Below, piece by piece: positions 1 through 6,622 of a stretch of DNA of 13,076 nucleotides. Source of the stretch: Erysipelothrix sp. (GTDB taxonomy: Bacteria > Bacillota_I > Bacilli_A > Erysipelotrichales > Erysipelotrichaceae); contig JAAZGU010000032.1 of NCBI GenBank assembly GCA_012511085.1, forward strand, positions 1-13,076. The letters are read 5' to 3'. The notes under the pieces are model-generated. The model was not told the DNA's origin, searched no databases, and saw only the letters and a program-made list of their open reading frames with translations. A program made the translations under genes and the position numbers. How positions within the stretch are numbered: the first letter of the stretch is position 1; every line of letters begins with the position of its first letter.

Positions 1-54
1 ACGTTTTTGATTCTCCAGCGCTGCCTTTACTGAAATAACCCCTTCAATAATCAT
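1..54 (-). CDS. Start of a probable TrmH/SpoU-family RNA 2'-O-methyltransferase (partial)
   Basis: Only the first 18 residues, MIIEGVISVKAALENQKR, are inside the window; the gene runs off the left edge. The ATG overlaps the TGA stop of the upstream trhP2-like gene as ATGA, and an AAGGTG ribosome-binding sequence lies within that gene's last codons, so this is a translationally coupled operon member. The pattern 'IEG..SV.AAL' resembles the start of the small N-terminal substrate-binding domain of TrmH/SpoU methyltransferases, which methylate ribose in rRNA or tRNA. With so few residues this is a resemblance, not an identification. That a gene starts here is much surer than what it encodes. Confidence 0.45.
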   Translation of the reverse strand, partial: MIIEGVISVKAALENQKR

Positions 55-1253
55 GCATTCACCTTTCTAATGAAATCACCCGCATCCACAGAAAAAGGAA
101 GTTTAATCTGAATGATTTCCATCGGTTTGTATACACGTTGCACAATCTCACCTTCGCTGTCGATGATGGTTGTCACATCAGCTGTGAAATTCTCATGCTT
201 GGGTCCAAAGATCTCAATGGTGGTGCCAACATCAAAATGATTACGCACCTGCATGGTTGCCATTGACGTTTGCGCATCAAAGCCAAGCACCACACCTAAA
301 AATACTTGCATGACCCCTGCGCCATTGGCTTCGTATAGATGCCCGCCTGCATCAGGAACGCGCTCATAAAAACCGGTGAAAGTTTCACGCCCCTCAGCTT
401 TGGATAATTCATGGTTGACTTGTTCTACCAAATCCGCATGATTCATCGTGTTCATCTTATCAATTAACATACGATAAGCAGATACAACCGTGGCTAGATA
501 GTACTCTGATTTCATGCGTCCTTCTATTTTTAAACTCGCAACCTTGGCTTCTAATAATTCTTTTAGAATTGGCGTTGCATTTAAGTCTTTTGAACTCATT
601 GAAAACAAGGTTGCGGTCTCTTTGAATTTTTGTTGATCTTGGTCATAGACTTCATACTTCCAGCGGCAACTTTGCGCGCAACCACCGCGATTCGCATCGC
701 GATAGGTCATGTAATTGCTGAGGGTGCAACGACCTGAAATATTTGCACACATGCCACCATGAATAAAGACTTCCGTTGGTAAAATTTGCTTTGCATTTAT
801 TTGTTGCACATCCACAAGTGAACATTCACGCGCCAACACCACCCGATCAGCACCAAGTTTTTTGTAAAACGTGAGCGCATGGGCGTTGGTGGCTGACAAT
901 TGCGTTGATAAATGAATCTCCATGGATTGTGTGACTTCAAGGGCAAGTTTCACAACGTAATATGACGCTACAATAATCGCATCTACCCCAATCTCATCTA
1001 AATCAATTAAGTACGCACGTAAGCCTTCTAAATCTTCTTCGTGAAAAATCATGTTGATGGTCACAAACACTTTTTTATGATGGGCATGCGCATAATTGAC
1101 AGCGTCAATAATATCTTGACGCTGAAAATTGCTGGCACGCGCCCGCAAGGAATACGATTTACCACCAAGATAAACGGCATCCGCACCAAAGTTAACGGCT
1201 GTCTTTAAACGTTTTAAATCACCCGCAGGTGCTAGTAGTTCGACTTTATTCAT
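51..1253 (-). CDS. trhP2: U32-family tRNA uridine-34 hydroxylation protein, TrhP2/YrrO-like
   Basis: A 400-residue protein of the collagenase-like 'peptidase U32' family. In Bacillus subtilis the homologous pair YrrN/YrrO (TrhP1/TrhP2) makes 5-hydroxyuridine at tRNA position 34 using prephenate, and the peptidase label is historical. The N-terminus ELLAPAGDLKRLKTAVNFGADAVYLGGK (residues 5-32) is the family's barrel start. The signature EVFIHGGMCANISGRC follows at 161-176. Four cysteines, C169, C176, C192 and C196, are placed as expected for an iron-sulfur cluster. The C-terminal part (about 310-400) fits the usual beta-barrel extension. I chose the ATG at 1253 because AAAGGAG lies just upstream and the protein then starts at the conserved motif; the reading frame stays open further upstream but lies inside trhP1. 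The start overlaps the trhP1 stop by 8 bases. Confidence 0.9.
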   Translation of the reverse strand: MNKVELLAPAGDLKRLKTAVNFGADAVYLGGKSYSLRARASNFQRQDIIDAVNYAHAHHKKVFVTINMIFHEEDLEGLRAYLIDLDEIGVDAIIVASYYVVKLALEVTQSMEIHLSTQLSATNAHALTFYKKLGADRVVLARECSLVDVQQINAKQILPTEVFIHGGMCANISGRCTLSNYMTYRDANRGGCAQSCRWKYEVYDQDQQKFKETATLFSMSSKDLNATPILKELLEAKVASLKIEGRMKSEYYLATVVSAYRMLIDKMNTMNHADLVEQVNHELSKAEGRETFTGFYERVPDAGGHLYEANGAGVMQVFLGVVLGFDAQTSMATMQVRNHFDVGTTIEIFGPKHENFTADVTTIIDSEGEIVQRVYKPMEIIQIKLPFSVDAGDFIRKVNA

Positions 1254-2139
1254 TGACCTGCTCCTTTGTAAGTGATGTGTCTCGATAATGAAGTCCTTTA
1301 TTGAAAATATGTTGCTTATCGTACTGATGGATGACTTCCAGCATTTGTGCAATGTTGATGCGATCATGAAAATACATGATAACCGCCCCAATTAGCTCAT
1401 CCTCAATGAAGCTTGGATCAAGCCAACCATACTTTAAGCCCGCCGCTTCCAGTTGTGGTTTTTCCGTTATTAAATCCATAATCGCATGCGTGTACATGGA
1501 AAAACCATGCGCATCTTCAAAACCAAGATAGTATTCTTCACGTTTGCTTTCTTTAAAGTAAAAGAGTTTGTTTTTGATAGGTGCCGATACTTTAATTTCA
1601 TCAAGGTAGTTAGTTAACAAAGGTCGATATGATTTTGACATCACCTGATAACCAAACAGTGGAATCATGATTTGATTTGGTAGTGACTCAATGAGGGCTA
1701 ACTTTTTCTTTAAGGTCAATTCCCGGGCGGGCATAATCATGCTGGCTCCATGCTCTAATATGACTGCCCCATCTTTGGCATTGGCGATGGTTGTGTCGCT
1801 ATGGAAATAAACCGGAATTTTATAAGTTTCATTCAAATAAAACATGACCCCAACATCACTAACAATAAAATAATCCGGTGTAAAGATCGCAAGGATATTC
1901 GCCACTTCCTTTTCAAAGTGCATAAATTCACTTTCCAAAATCAAGCGATTGATCAATAAACCAAGTTGCGCATTTTCTTTTTTTACACAATCCACAATTG
2001 GCTTTAAATCTGTAACTTGGGTGGTATGTTCTAAACCACTCGCTAAAAATGGGGTGCTCACACAAAAGTTGCGCCCACTTTTTGATATAAAATACTCAAC
2101 TTGGTGTTGATGAAAAACAGGTACAATCACTTCTATCAT
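1246..2139 (-). CDS. trhP1: U32-family protein, TrhP1/YrrN-like partner
   Basis: A 297-residue U32-family protein, close to the roughly 310 residues of B. subtilis YrrN. It is shorter than its neighbour and lacks the four-cysteine signature: at the equivalent place (about 160-178) it has PLFGYQVMSKSYRPLLTNY, the cysteine-free version typical of the TrhP1 branch. An adjacent short (TrhP1) and long (TrhP2) U32 pair is the arrangement known from B. subtilis, where both are needed for 5-hydroxyuridine at tRNA position 34. The start ATG overlaps the stop of the MFS gene by one base (TAATG). A TAAGGAG sits upstream, with an unusually long spacer of about 14 bases, so translation may depend on coupling. 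TrmR (YrrM), which methylates hydroxyuridine to methoxyuridine in Bacillus, is not in the window. Confidence 0.87.
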   Translation of the reverse strand: MIEVIVPVFHQHQVEYFISKSGRNFCVSTPFLASGLEHTTQVTDLKPIVDCVKKENAQLGLLINRLILESEFMHFEKEVANILAIFTPDYFIVSDVGVMFYLNETYKIPVYFHSDTTIANAKDGAVILEHGASMIMPARELTLKKKLALIESLPNQIMIPLFGYQVMSKSYRPLLTNYLDEIKVSAPIKNKLFYFKESKREEYYLGFEDAHGFSMYTHAIMDLITEKPQLEAAGLKYGWLDPSFIEDELIGAVIMYFHDRINIAQMLEVIHQYDKQHIFNKGLHYRDTSLTKEQVNE

Positions 2140-3455
2140 TAGGCTTCAATAAACTCCTTATATTTGTTTTGAAAAATAAGTGCCAATAAAACTAGCATTA
2201 CTATCACAATACCACTAATTAATAAAAATACCATTTGATACAACTGCGACCCTTCAAAGGTATGAGGGATCAACTGAAGAATCAAAGCATAAATTTTATC
2301 GCCATAATAGATGCCAATCGCAAAAAATGTTTGGTAAATGCCCATACTGATTTCGCGCATATCAACCTCAAAAGGTTGCATGGCAAGCCCAAGCAACACG
2401 TTGTATAAAATCCCATAGCCAAAGCCGTTGAATCCATACACTATGAATAATAAGGTTGGATTAGTTTGAGTCGCACTAGCCAAAGCAAAAATTAACACAC
2501 TCAATAAACCCACATATAAGGTGTTTTTTGTTCCAATTTTATTTTTTAAATACAAGCCGGCAATCACACCAGCCACCAATTGAAAGATTGAAAACATAAC
2601 ATCCAAATATGCCACCAAAATGGTGTTCATTTGTACCAACTCACTGTTGGCATAGGCGACCATGTTGGCTTGGCCCGAAGCAAAACGGATGAAAGAAACG
2701 ATAATTCCAAACAGGGAAAGCATGATAAAACGTGAATCAAACAAAACCATTTTAAATTTTTTAAAGGTAAAATTACGCTTTTGGACTTTGTTGTCTTTCA
2801 CAACCATCAAAAATCCAAAGGCCACCAAGGCGATGAGACCACTGACGAGCCACATGATGTTGTAAAGCTTATGAAGATTTTGAGTCAAAATTGATTGAAT
2901 CGGCGCCACAAGAAATTCCGCTAATAAAGGTGCAATCGACAAAATAGAAACTGAAACAATGGCCTGCTTTTTAGTAAAGGTCTCTGAAAACATCACATTG
3001 AACAAAGAAAGAACACTCGCCCCTAATCCCAAAGATAAACTTGATAAAAACATGGTCGTGTAATCGGCTCTAAAATACACACTCAGTGAACTAAGCATAA
3101 TAAACAACAAAGTAAAACCAATCACTTTTTTACGGGAAGTGAAATAATCGCTTAAAAAGAAGACTGGCAGGCGTCCAAAAAGGGACATTAACCCATAAGC
3201 AGCCACAATATTAGCTGCGGCGATGCCATCCAACCCAAGCCCTCCGCTTGCCACTGGATCAAGGGCGTATACTTTGCGATAAGCACGAATTAAGTTAATG
3301 CTTGCCCAAAACAAAACCAACAACACAAAAATAAGCAGTTGATACTTACTAAGATTATGCTTTTTATAAATCCAAATTGTTAATCCAACACTTAAACCGA
3401 TCGTTAATGCATAGATTAATGAATTCAATTCAAATAAAGCCTTAATAAAACTCAC
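2139..3455 (-). CDS. Major facilitator superfamily transporter, substrate unknown
   Basis: A strongly hydrophobic protein of 438 residues with roughly 12 predicted membrane segments. A loop reading GRLPVFFLSDYFTSRKKVIGF resembles MFS motif A between segments 2 and 3, and a charged central loop (VVKDNKVQKRNFTFKKFK) separates two halves of similar length. That is the normal MFS plan of two six-helix bundles, acting as a secondary transporter in the cytoplasmic membrane. I chose the GTG at 3455 because it follows AGGAAAGAGG at good spacing and directly precedes the first hydrophobic segment. The open frame upstream of it is soluble-looking and runs into the divergent aldolase gene. The stop overlaps the trhP1 start by one base, so it heads the operon, but nothing in the sequence shows a substrate or a link to tRNA modification. 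Confidence 0.8.
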   Translation of the reverse strand: MSFIKALFELNSLIYALTIGLSVGLTIWIYKKHNLSKYQLLIFVLLVLFWASINLIRAYRKVYALDPVASGGLGLDGIAAANIVAAYGLMSLFGRLPVFFLSDYFTSRKKVIGFTLLFIMLSSLSVYFRADYTTMFLSSLSLGLGASVLSLFNVMFSETFTKKQAIVSVSILSIAPLLAEFLVAPIQSILTQNLHKLYNIMWLVSGLIALVAFGFLMVVKDNKVQKRNFTFKKFKMVLFDSRFIMLSLFGIIVSFIRFASGQANMVAYANSELVQMNTILVAYLDVMFSIFQLVAGVIAGLYLKNKIGTKNTLYVGLLSVLIFALASATQTNPTLLFIVYGFNGFGYGILYNVLLGLAMQPFEVDMREISMGIYQTFFAIGIYYGDKIYALILQLIPHTFEGSQLYQMVFLLISGIVIVMLVLLALIFQNKYKEFIEA

Positions 3456-3477
3456 GCGCGCTGCCTCTTTCCTATCA

Positions 3478-3506
3478 TGTATAAGTGTAAACGAATTAAT
3501 TGAGAA
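3478..3506 (-). promoter_or_regulatory. Possible promoter for the MFS-trhP1-trhP2 operon
   Basis: On the minus strand, TTCTCA (3506-3501), a 17-base spacer and TATACA (3483-3478) form a weak SigA-like promoter. Transcription would start near 3471, leaving only about 16 bases before the GTG start. Its -35 box coincides with the -35 box of the divergent aldolase promoter, so the two could compete for polymerase. The match is modest. Confidence 0.35.
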
Positions 3507-3527
3507 AATAAAGTTGAATGTTATAAT
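3500..3527 (+). promoter_or_regulatory. SigA-type promoter of the threonine aldolase gene
   Basis: TTGAGA (3500-3505), a 16-base spacer and TATAAT (3522-3527), preceded by the extended -10 dinucleotide TG at 3519-3520. A start near 3534 gives an 18-base leader holding TGAGGT (3538-3543) as ribosome-binding site, 8 bases before the ATG. Confidence 0.75.
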
Positions 3528-3551
3528 GTTTTTATGTTGAGGTAACCCAAA

Positions 3552-4571
3552 ATGAAAATAATAGATTTCCGTAGCGATACCGTCACGAGACCAACACTGA
3601 AGATGAAAGAAGCTATGTTTCAAGCAGAAGTAGGTGATGATGTGTATCAAGATGACCCGACCGTCATCGAATTAGAAAAACGTGCAGCAAAAATGACTGG
3701 TTTTGAAGCTGGACTCTTTGTGGTCAGCGGTACCATGGGCAACCAACTCGCCATCATGTCACAAACCCAACGTGGCGATGAAATGATTATTGGTGAAGAT
3801 CATCATATTTTAAAATACGAAGTGGGCGCCATGGCAGTGTTATCAAGTGTTGTCGTTAAGAGTGTTCCAGGATTTATTAAGGAACCATCGCAAATCACAC
3901 AATCAATTCGTGCCACAAACATTCATTTTCCACCAACCACACTGGTGTGTCTCGAAAATGCATTGTCCAATGGTCAAGTGATTCCACCGCAACAAATGCT
4001 AACATTAATTCAAACGGCAAAAGCTCATGATCTTGCTGTGCATGTTGATGGTGCGCGCATCTTTAACAGTGCCATCGCGTGTCAGTGTGAAGTGGCTGAT
4101 TTTGTAAAAGATGCTGACTCCATGATGTTTTGCTTGTCCAAAGGGCTAGCAGCTCCCATTGGTTCCATCTTGGTTGGATCGCAAAAACTTATCGATAAAG
4201 CACGAAAAAACCGCAAGATTCTGGGGGGTGGCTGGCGCCAAGCCGGTGTCATTGCAGCCAGTGGCATCGTTGCACTCAACGACATGGTGGAACGCTTAAA
4301 GGAAGATCATGACCACGCTCAACACTTGGCAGCCCAATTAAACACGCTTTCTGACCTTTATGTTTTTAAAGATCAACTGGATATCAACATGGTATTCTTC
4401 AAATTTAAAAAGGATATTGATCATCAACATTTTGTCGCTGCCGCAAAAGCCAATGGTATTTTAATCAATGGTCCAAATGCCGATGTGTATCGATTAATGA
4501 CGCATAAAGACATCAACCATGATGATTTAAATCAATGCTTTTCCTTTATCGCTTCTTATATAAAAAACTAG
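3552..4571 (+). CDS. ltaE: Low-specificity L-threonine aldolase
   Basis: A 339-residue PLP enzyme of fold type I that cleaves L-threonine and L-allo-threonine to glycine and acetaldehyde in the cytosol, feeding glycine and one-carbon metabolism. The opening IDFRSDTVTRPTLKMKEAM and GDDVYQDDPTV (residues 4-37) are diagnostic for the family. His84/His85 in GEDHHI fits the PLP-stacking position, HVDGARIFN (164-172) carries the cofactor-binding Asp166 and Arg169, and Lys197 in CLSKGLAAPIGS is the Schiff-base lysine. VYRLMTH (312-318) supplies the substrate-carboxylate arginine. Length is normal. It is a single-gene transcript with its own promoter and SD, convergent with bcp, and its TAG stop lies inside the shared terminator stem. 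Confidence 0.93.
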   Translation: MKIIDFRSDTVTRPTLKMKEAMFQAEVGDDVYQDDPTVIELEKRAAKMTGFEAGLFVVSGTMGNQLAIMSQTQRGDEMIIGEDHHILKYEVGAMAVLSSVVVKSVPGFIKEPSQITQSIRATNIHFPPTTLVCLENALSNGQVIPPQQMLTLIQTAKAHDLAVHVDGARIFNSAIACQCEVADFVKDADSMMFCLSKGLAAPIGSILVGSQKLIDKARKNRKILGGGWRQAGVIAASGIVALNDMVERLKEDHDHAQHLAAQLNTLSDLYVFKDQLDINMVFFKFKKDIDHQHFVAAAKANGILINGPNADVYRLMTHKDINHDDLNQCFSFIASYIKN

Positions 4572-4586
4572 CACATCGTGCTAGTT
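4566..4586. terminator. Shared bidirectional terminator between ltaE and bcp
   Basis: A perfect 9-bp inverted repeat, AACTAGCAC - ATC - GTGCTAGTT. Read on the minus strand the stem is followed by TTTTTTATAT, a good intrinsic terminator for bcp. On the plus strand it is followed by the weaker CAATTTAT. The CTAG in each arm supplies the TAG stop of one gene: ltaE ends at 4571 and bcp at 4581. Confidence 0.8.
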
Positions 4587-5042
4587 CAATTTATCTAAGG
4601 CTGCTAGAACTTGTTCAACATCGTTCTTCGGACTTACGTTTTCAAAGATTTCTTCAATAATTCCATTTCTTATAACAAACGTGGTACGTGCAATCCCCAT
4701 GTATTTTTTACCAAATCTATTTTTTTCTACCCATACATGATAGCGCGGAATGACATTCAAGTCCGGGTCGCTTAATAATGTGAAGTTTAAATTATATTTA
4801 TCACGGAAACGTGCATGACTTTTCACATCATCTTTGCTTACCCCAATGACTTCCACATTCCGTTTTTTAAACTCATCACTATGATCACGATAGGAACAAG
4901 CTTGGGTCGTGCATCCGGGGGTATCATCCTTCGGATAGAAATAGAGAACAATGGTTTGATCTTCAAAATCAGACAATGATACAAGCTTACCTTGTTGATC
5001 CATTAATGTAAAAGCTGGGGCTTTACTTTGTTTTTCTAACAT
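4581..5042 (-). CDS. bcp: Thiol peroxidase of the Bcp/PrxQ family
   Basis: A 153-residue peroxiredoxin that reduces hydrogen peroxide and organic hydroperoxides in the cytosol, usually recycled by thioredoxin. The active-site stretch YFYPKDDTPGCTTQAC (residues 35-49) has the peroxidatic Cys44 and a resolving Cys49 five residues on, the atypical two-cysteine arrangement of the PrxQ/Bcp group. Length is normal. I placed the start at 5042 because AGGAGGT stands 4-5 bases upstream; a longer in-frame reading would add nine residues ahead of the conserved MLEKQSKAPAF. The SD is embedded in a short inverted repeat, CAACC-AGGA-GGTTG (5058-5045), of unknown meaning. The gene appears to be transcribed alone. 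Confidence 0.93.
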   Translation of the reverse strand: MLEKQSKAPAFTLMDQQGKLVSLSDFEDQTIVLYFYPKDDTPGCTTQACSYRDHSDEFKKRNVEVIGVSKDDVKSHARFRDKYNLNFTLLSDPDLNVIPRYHVWVEKNRFGKKYMGIARTTFVIRNGIIEEIFENVSPKNDVEQVLAALDKLN

Positions 5043-5059
5043 CTCAACCTCCTGGTTGT

Positions 5060-5068
5060 ATTTTAACA
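5060..5068 (-). promoter_or_regulatory. Extended -10 promoter of bcp
   Basis: Minus strand TGT-TAAAAT (5068-5060) with no recognisable -35 box. The expected start at about 5053 gives an 11-base leader that begins with the AGGAGG ribosome-binding site itself. Confidence 0.5.
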
Positions 5069-5142
5069 AATATCGTGGTGCCCTCCCACTTAAATGACTT
5101 ATGTATGGTTGTGTTGCTTTTGTTTTATCAAAGGGATTGATT

Positions 5143-5151
5143 TGCTATAAT
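5143..5151 (+). promoter_or_regulatory. Extended -10 promoter of yggS, predicted leaderless transcript
   Basis: TGC-TATAAT at 5143-5151, a perfect extended -10, with only TTTTAT at the -35 position. Six bases (GAAGCC) separate the hexamer from the ATG at 5158, so the usual +1 falls on the A of the start codon. There is no SD between the two. AAAGGG at 5130-5135 lies upstream of the -10 and would not be in the mRNA. Confidence 0.65.
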
Positions 5152-5157
5152 GAAGCC

Positions 5158-5808
5158 ATGAGTAATCGAAAAACATTTATCGCGAACCTTCAAAAGCAAG
5201 TGCAAGTTATGGGTGTCAGTAAAAACCGAACCTTGGATGAAATCAAGGCATTGCATGAGGATGGCATCACAATCTTTGGCGAAAACCGCGTGCAAGAACT
5301 AGAAAAAAAATACAGGGATAATCAACCATGGCAATGGCATTTCATCGGGCATCTCCAAAAAAACAAAGTAAAAAAAGTGCTACCGATGGTTTCCATGATT
5401 CATTCGGTGGATTCAATTGCTTTGTTAAAGTTGATTGATAGACATGCGCACCGCCTTAACAAAGTCATGGATATTTTGATTCAAATTAATGTCATTGATG
5501 AAACCACAAAGTTTGGATGCCAACTGCATGAACTTGATGAACTTATCAAAGCAACGGAATCATGTGACTTTGTCCATTTAAGGGGCTTCATGACCATGGG
5601 ACCTACCAATCAAGACCTTGAAGTCACAGCGACCATCTTTCAAAAAACACACACTTTATTTAAACACCATCAAAAAACTCATCCCCACTTGGATACATTA
5701 TCCATAGGCATGAGTTCTGATTATCAATTGGCACTGCAACATGGGGCGACCATGGTGCGCTTGGGCACCATGTTATTCACTTATTCAAAAAATGCCCAAC
5801 CACAATAA
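5158..5808 (+). CDS. yggS: PLP homeostasis protein, YggS/PLPBP (YlmE) family
   Basis: A 216-residue protein that binds pyridoxal phosphate and affects vitamin B6 and amino-acid balance; no catalytic activity is established for the family. Diagnostic segments are VMGVSKNRTLDEI, with PLP-binding Lys22; IFGENRVQELEKKY; WHFIGHLQKNKVKKVLP; and LSIGMSSDYQLALQHGATMVRLGTMLF near the C-terminus. It is about 15-20 residues shorter than E. coli YggS, mostly from a short N-terminal helix before the lysine strand. I chose the ATG at 5158 because translation from further upstream would cross the -10 box and the added residues do not look like the family. An in-frame TTG at 5137 has AAAGGG only one base away, so it is unlikely. 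The 3' end overlaps a convergent membrane-protein gene by 28 bases. Confidence 0.9.
   Translation: MSNRKTFIANLQKQVQVMGVSKNRTLDEIKALHEDGITIFGENRVQELEKKYRDNQPWQWHFIGHLQKNKVKKVLPMVSMIHSVDSIALLKLIDRHAHRLNKVMDILIQINVIDETTKFGCQLHELDELIKATESCDFVHLRGFMTMGPTNQDLEVTATIFQKTHTLFKHHQKTHPHLDTLSIGMSSDYQLALQHGATMVRLGTMLFTYSKNAQPQ
5751..5772. repeat. Perfect 8-bp inverted repeat inside the yggS 3' end
   Basis: CATGGTGC - GCTTGG - GCACCATG. It sits 8 bases beyond the stop of the minus-strand membrane-protein gene and 34 bases before the yggS stop codon. Neither side carries a proper T-run; the plus side is only T-rich (TTATTCACTTATTC). It could protect the 3' end of the minus-strand operon mRNA or serve as a weak terminator. 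Part of the symmetry comes from the encoded TMVRLGTM. Confidence 0.4.
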
Positions 5809-6128
5809 ATAATGATGCTATAAAGTATCGCTGAGTTTTTAAATAATACATCCATAAAGCGTGGAAACGCATTAGTTTGAATCACATTCACATTAACCAA
5901 CACAATCACAAACATGATCAATGAAATAATCACTTTCTTGACCCATGAACGATTGTGTTTTCTACGATAGGACAAAAACATACCAAACATGAACAAGCCG
6001 ATGATGGTAATTAAATTATTAATCACCACGTTAATATGTTGTGTAAATATCATGTTTGATACGACAAGTGCTAGCACCGTTGCGATTAGTATCAATAAAG
6101 GATTAAGATATTTCATCAATTTATTCAT
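5781..6128 (-). CDS. Small four-helix membrane protein, unknown function
   Basis: A 115-residue protein I do not recognise. Hydrophobic stretches at about 8-28, 33-53, 64-83 and 98-113 suggest four membrane helices. The loop between helices 2 and 3 is strongly basic (SYRRKHNRSWVKK, 53-65), which would place it in the cytoplasm under the positive-inside rule. Start at 6128 is set by GGAGG seven bases upstream. The ATG overlaps the stop of the preceding membrane gene by 8 bases (ATGAATAA), so the two are probably made together and may form a complex. It is the last gene of the long minus-strand run and its 3' end overlaps yggS. No catalytic motif is visible. Confidence 0.7.
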   Translation of the reverse strand: MNKLMKYLNPLLILIATVLALVVSNMIFTQHINVVINNLITIIGLFMFGMFLSYRRKHNRSWVKKVIISLIMFVIVLVNVNVIQTNAFPRFMDVLFKNSAILYSIIIYCGWAFFE

Positions 6129-6621
6129 TATTTTTCCTCCAATGCGGCTCATAAATCAAACGTAAAAAGGTTCCGATTATAAACCCTAATGCCGGAGGAA
6201 TAATCGTTAAACCGATGACCCATGAATGCAAATCCGCGTTATTAATAATTGAATTTAAAATGATTGCCGTTGGATAGTTACTGATGATATAAACAAGCCA
6301 AATGTTTCTTTGAATGCCATTGAGACTTAAAAAAAGCACACTCACCCAAATGATGATTAAAATTATTGTAAACAAAAGCGATGCAATCATGATTTTTGCG
6401 AATAATTTGTTTTTGTTTTCAGTTGCGATTACAAACAAATATCCACCCAGCGCATACAAAATTGTCGCAAGCGTCATACTTGATGTGATGAGAGGATATA
6501 AATTGTTCACTTCATACTGCGATGCAAAAGGATGGCTTGTGCCAAAAACGAGCGCAAAGCCAACCGTGACAAGAATATGCAATAAAACAAGTGATAAATA
6601 TGTTTTTCTAATTTTTAGCAC
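6121..6621 (-). CDS. Five-helix membrane protein, unknown function
   Basis: A 166-residue, very hydrophobic protein that I cannot assign to a family. Likely membrane segments are 8-28, 46-66, 75-98, 106-126 and 134-156. It has no cleavable signal peptide and ends in a hydrophilic tail, RLIYEPHWRKNNE. The start is GTG at 6621; the GGAG seven bases upstream lies in the last codons of the aminotransferase gene, and only one base separates that gene's stop from this start. The ATG two bases upstream of the GTG is dead, since it reads ATG TGC TAA. Placement implies co-expression with the aminotransferase and the next membrane protein. Confidence 0.7.
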   Translation of the reverse strand: MLKIRKTYLSLVLLHILVTVGFALVFGTSHPFASQYEVNNLYPLITSSMTLATILYALGGYLFVIATENKNKLFAKIMIASLLFTIILIIIWVSVLFLSLNGIQRNIWLVYIISNYPTAIILNSIINNADLHSWVIGLTIIPPALGFIIGTFLRLIYEPHWRKNNE

Positions 6622-6622
6622 A

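Noticed and set aside
2662..2865. 67-codon plus-strand ORF opposite the MFS gene
   Set aside because: Antisense shadow of a transporter coding region, with no family resemblance and no SD. Similar antisense frames at 4082-4285, 6314-6658, 6899-7132, 7487-7675, 7821-8063, 9227-9433, 9715-9954 and 10816-11034 were dropped for the same reason.
5150..5161. Mini-ORF ATG AAG CCA TGA whose stop overlaps the yggS start, with AAAGGG upstream
   Set aside because: Its ATG lies in the -10 box of the yggS promoter and would precede the transcript start, and the spacer to AAAGGG is about 14 bases.
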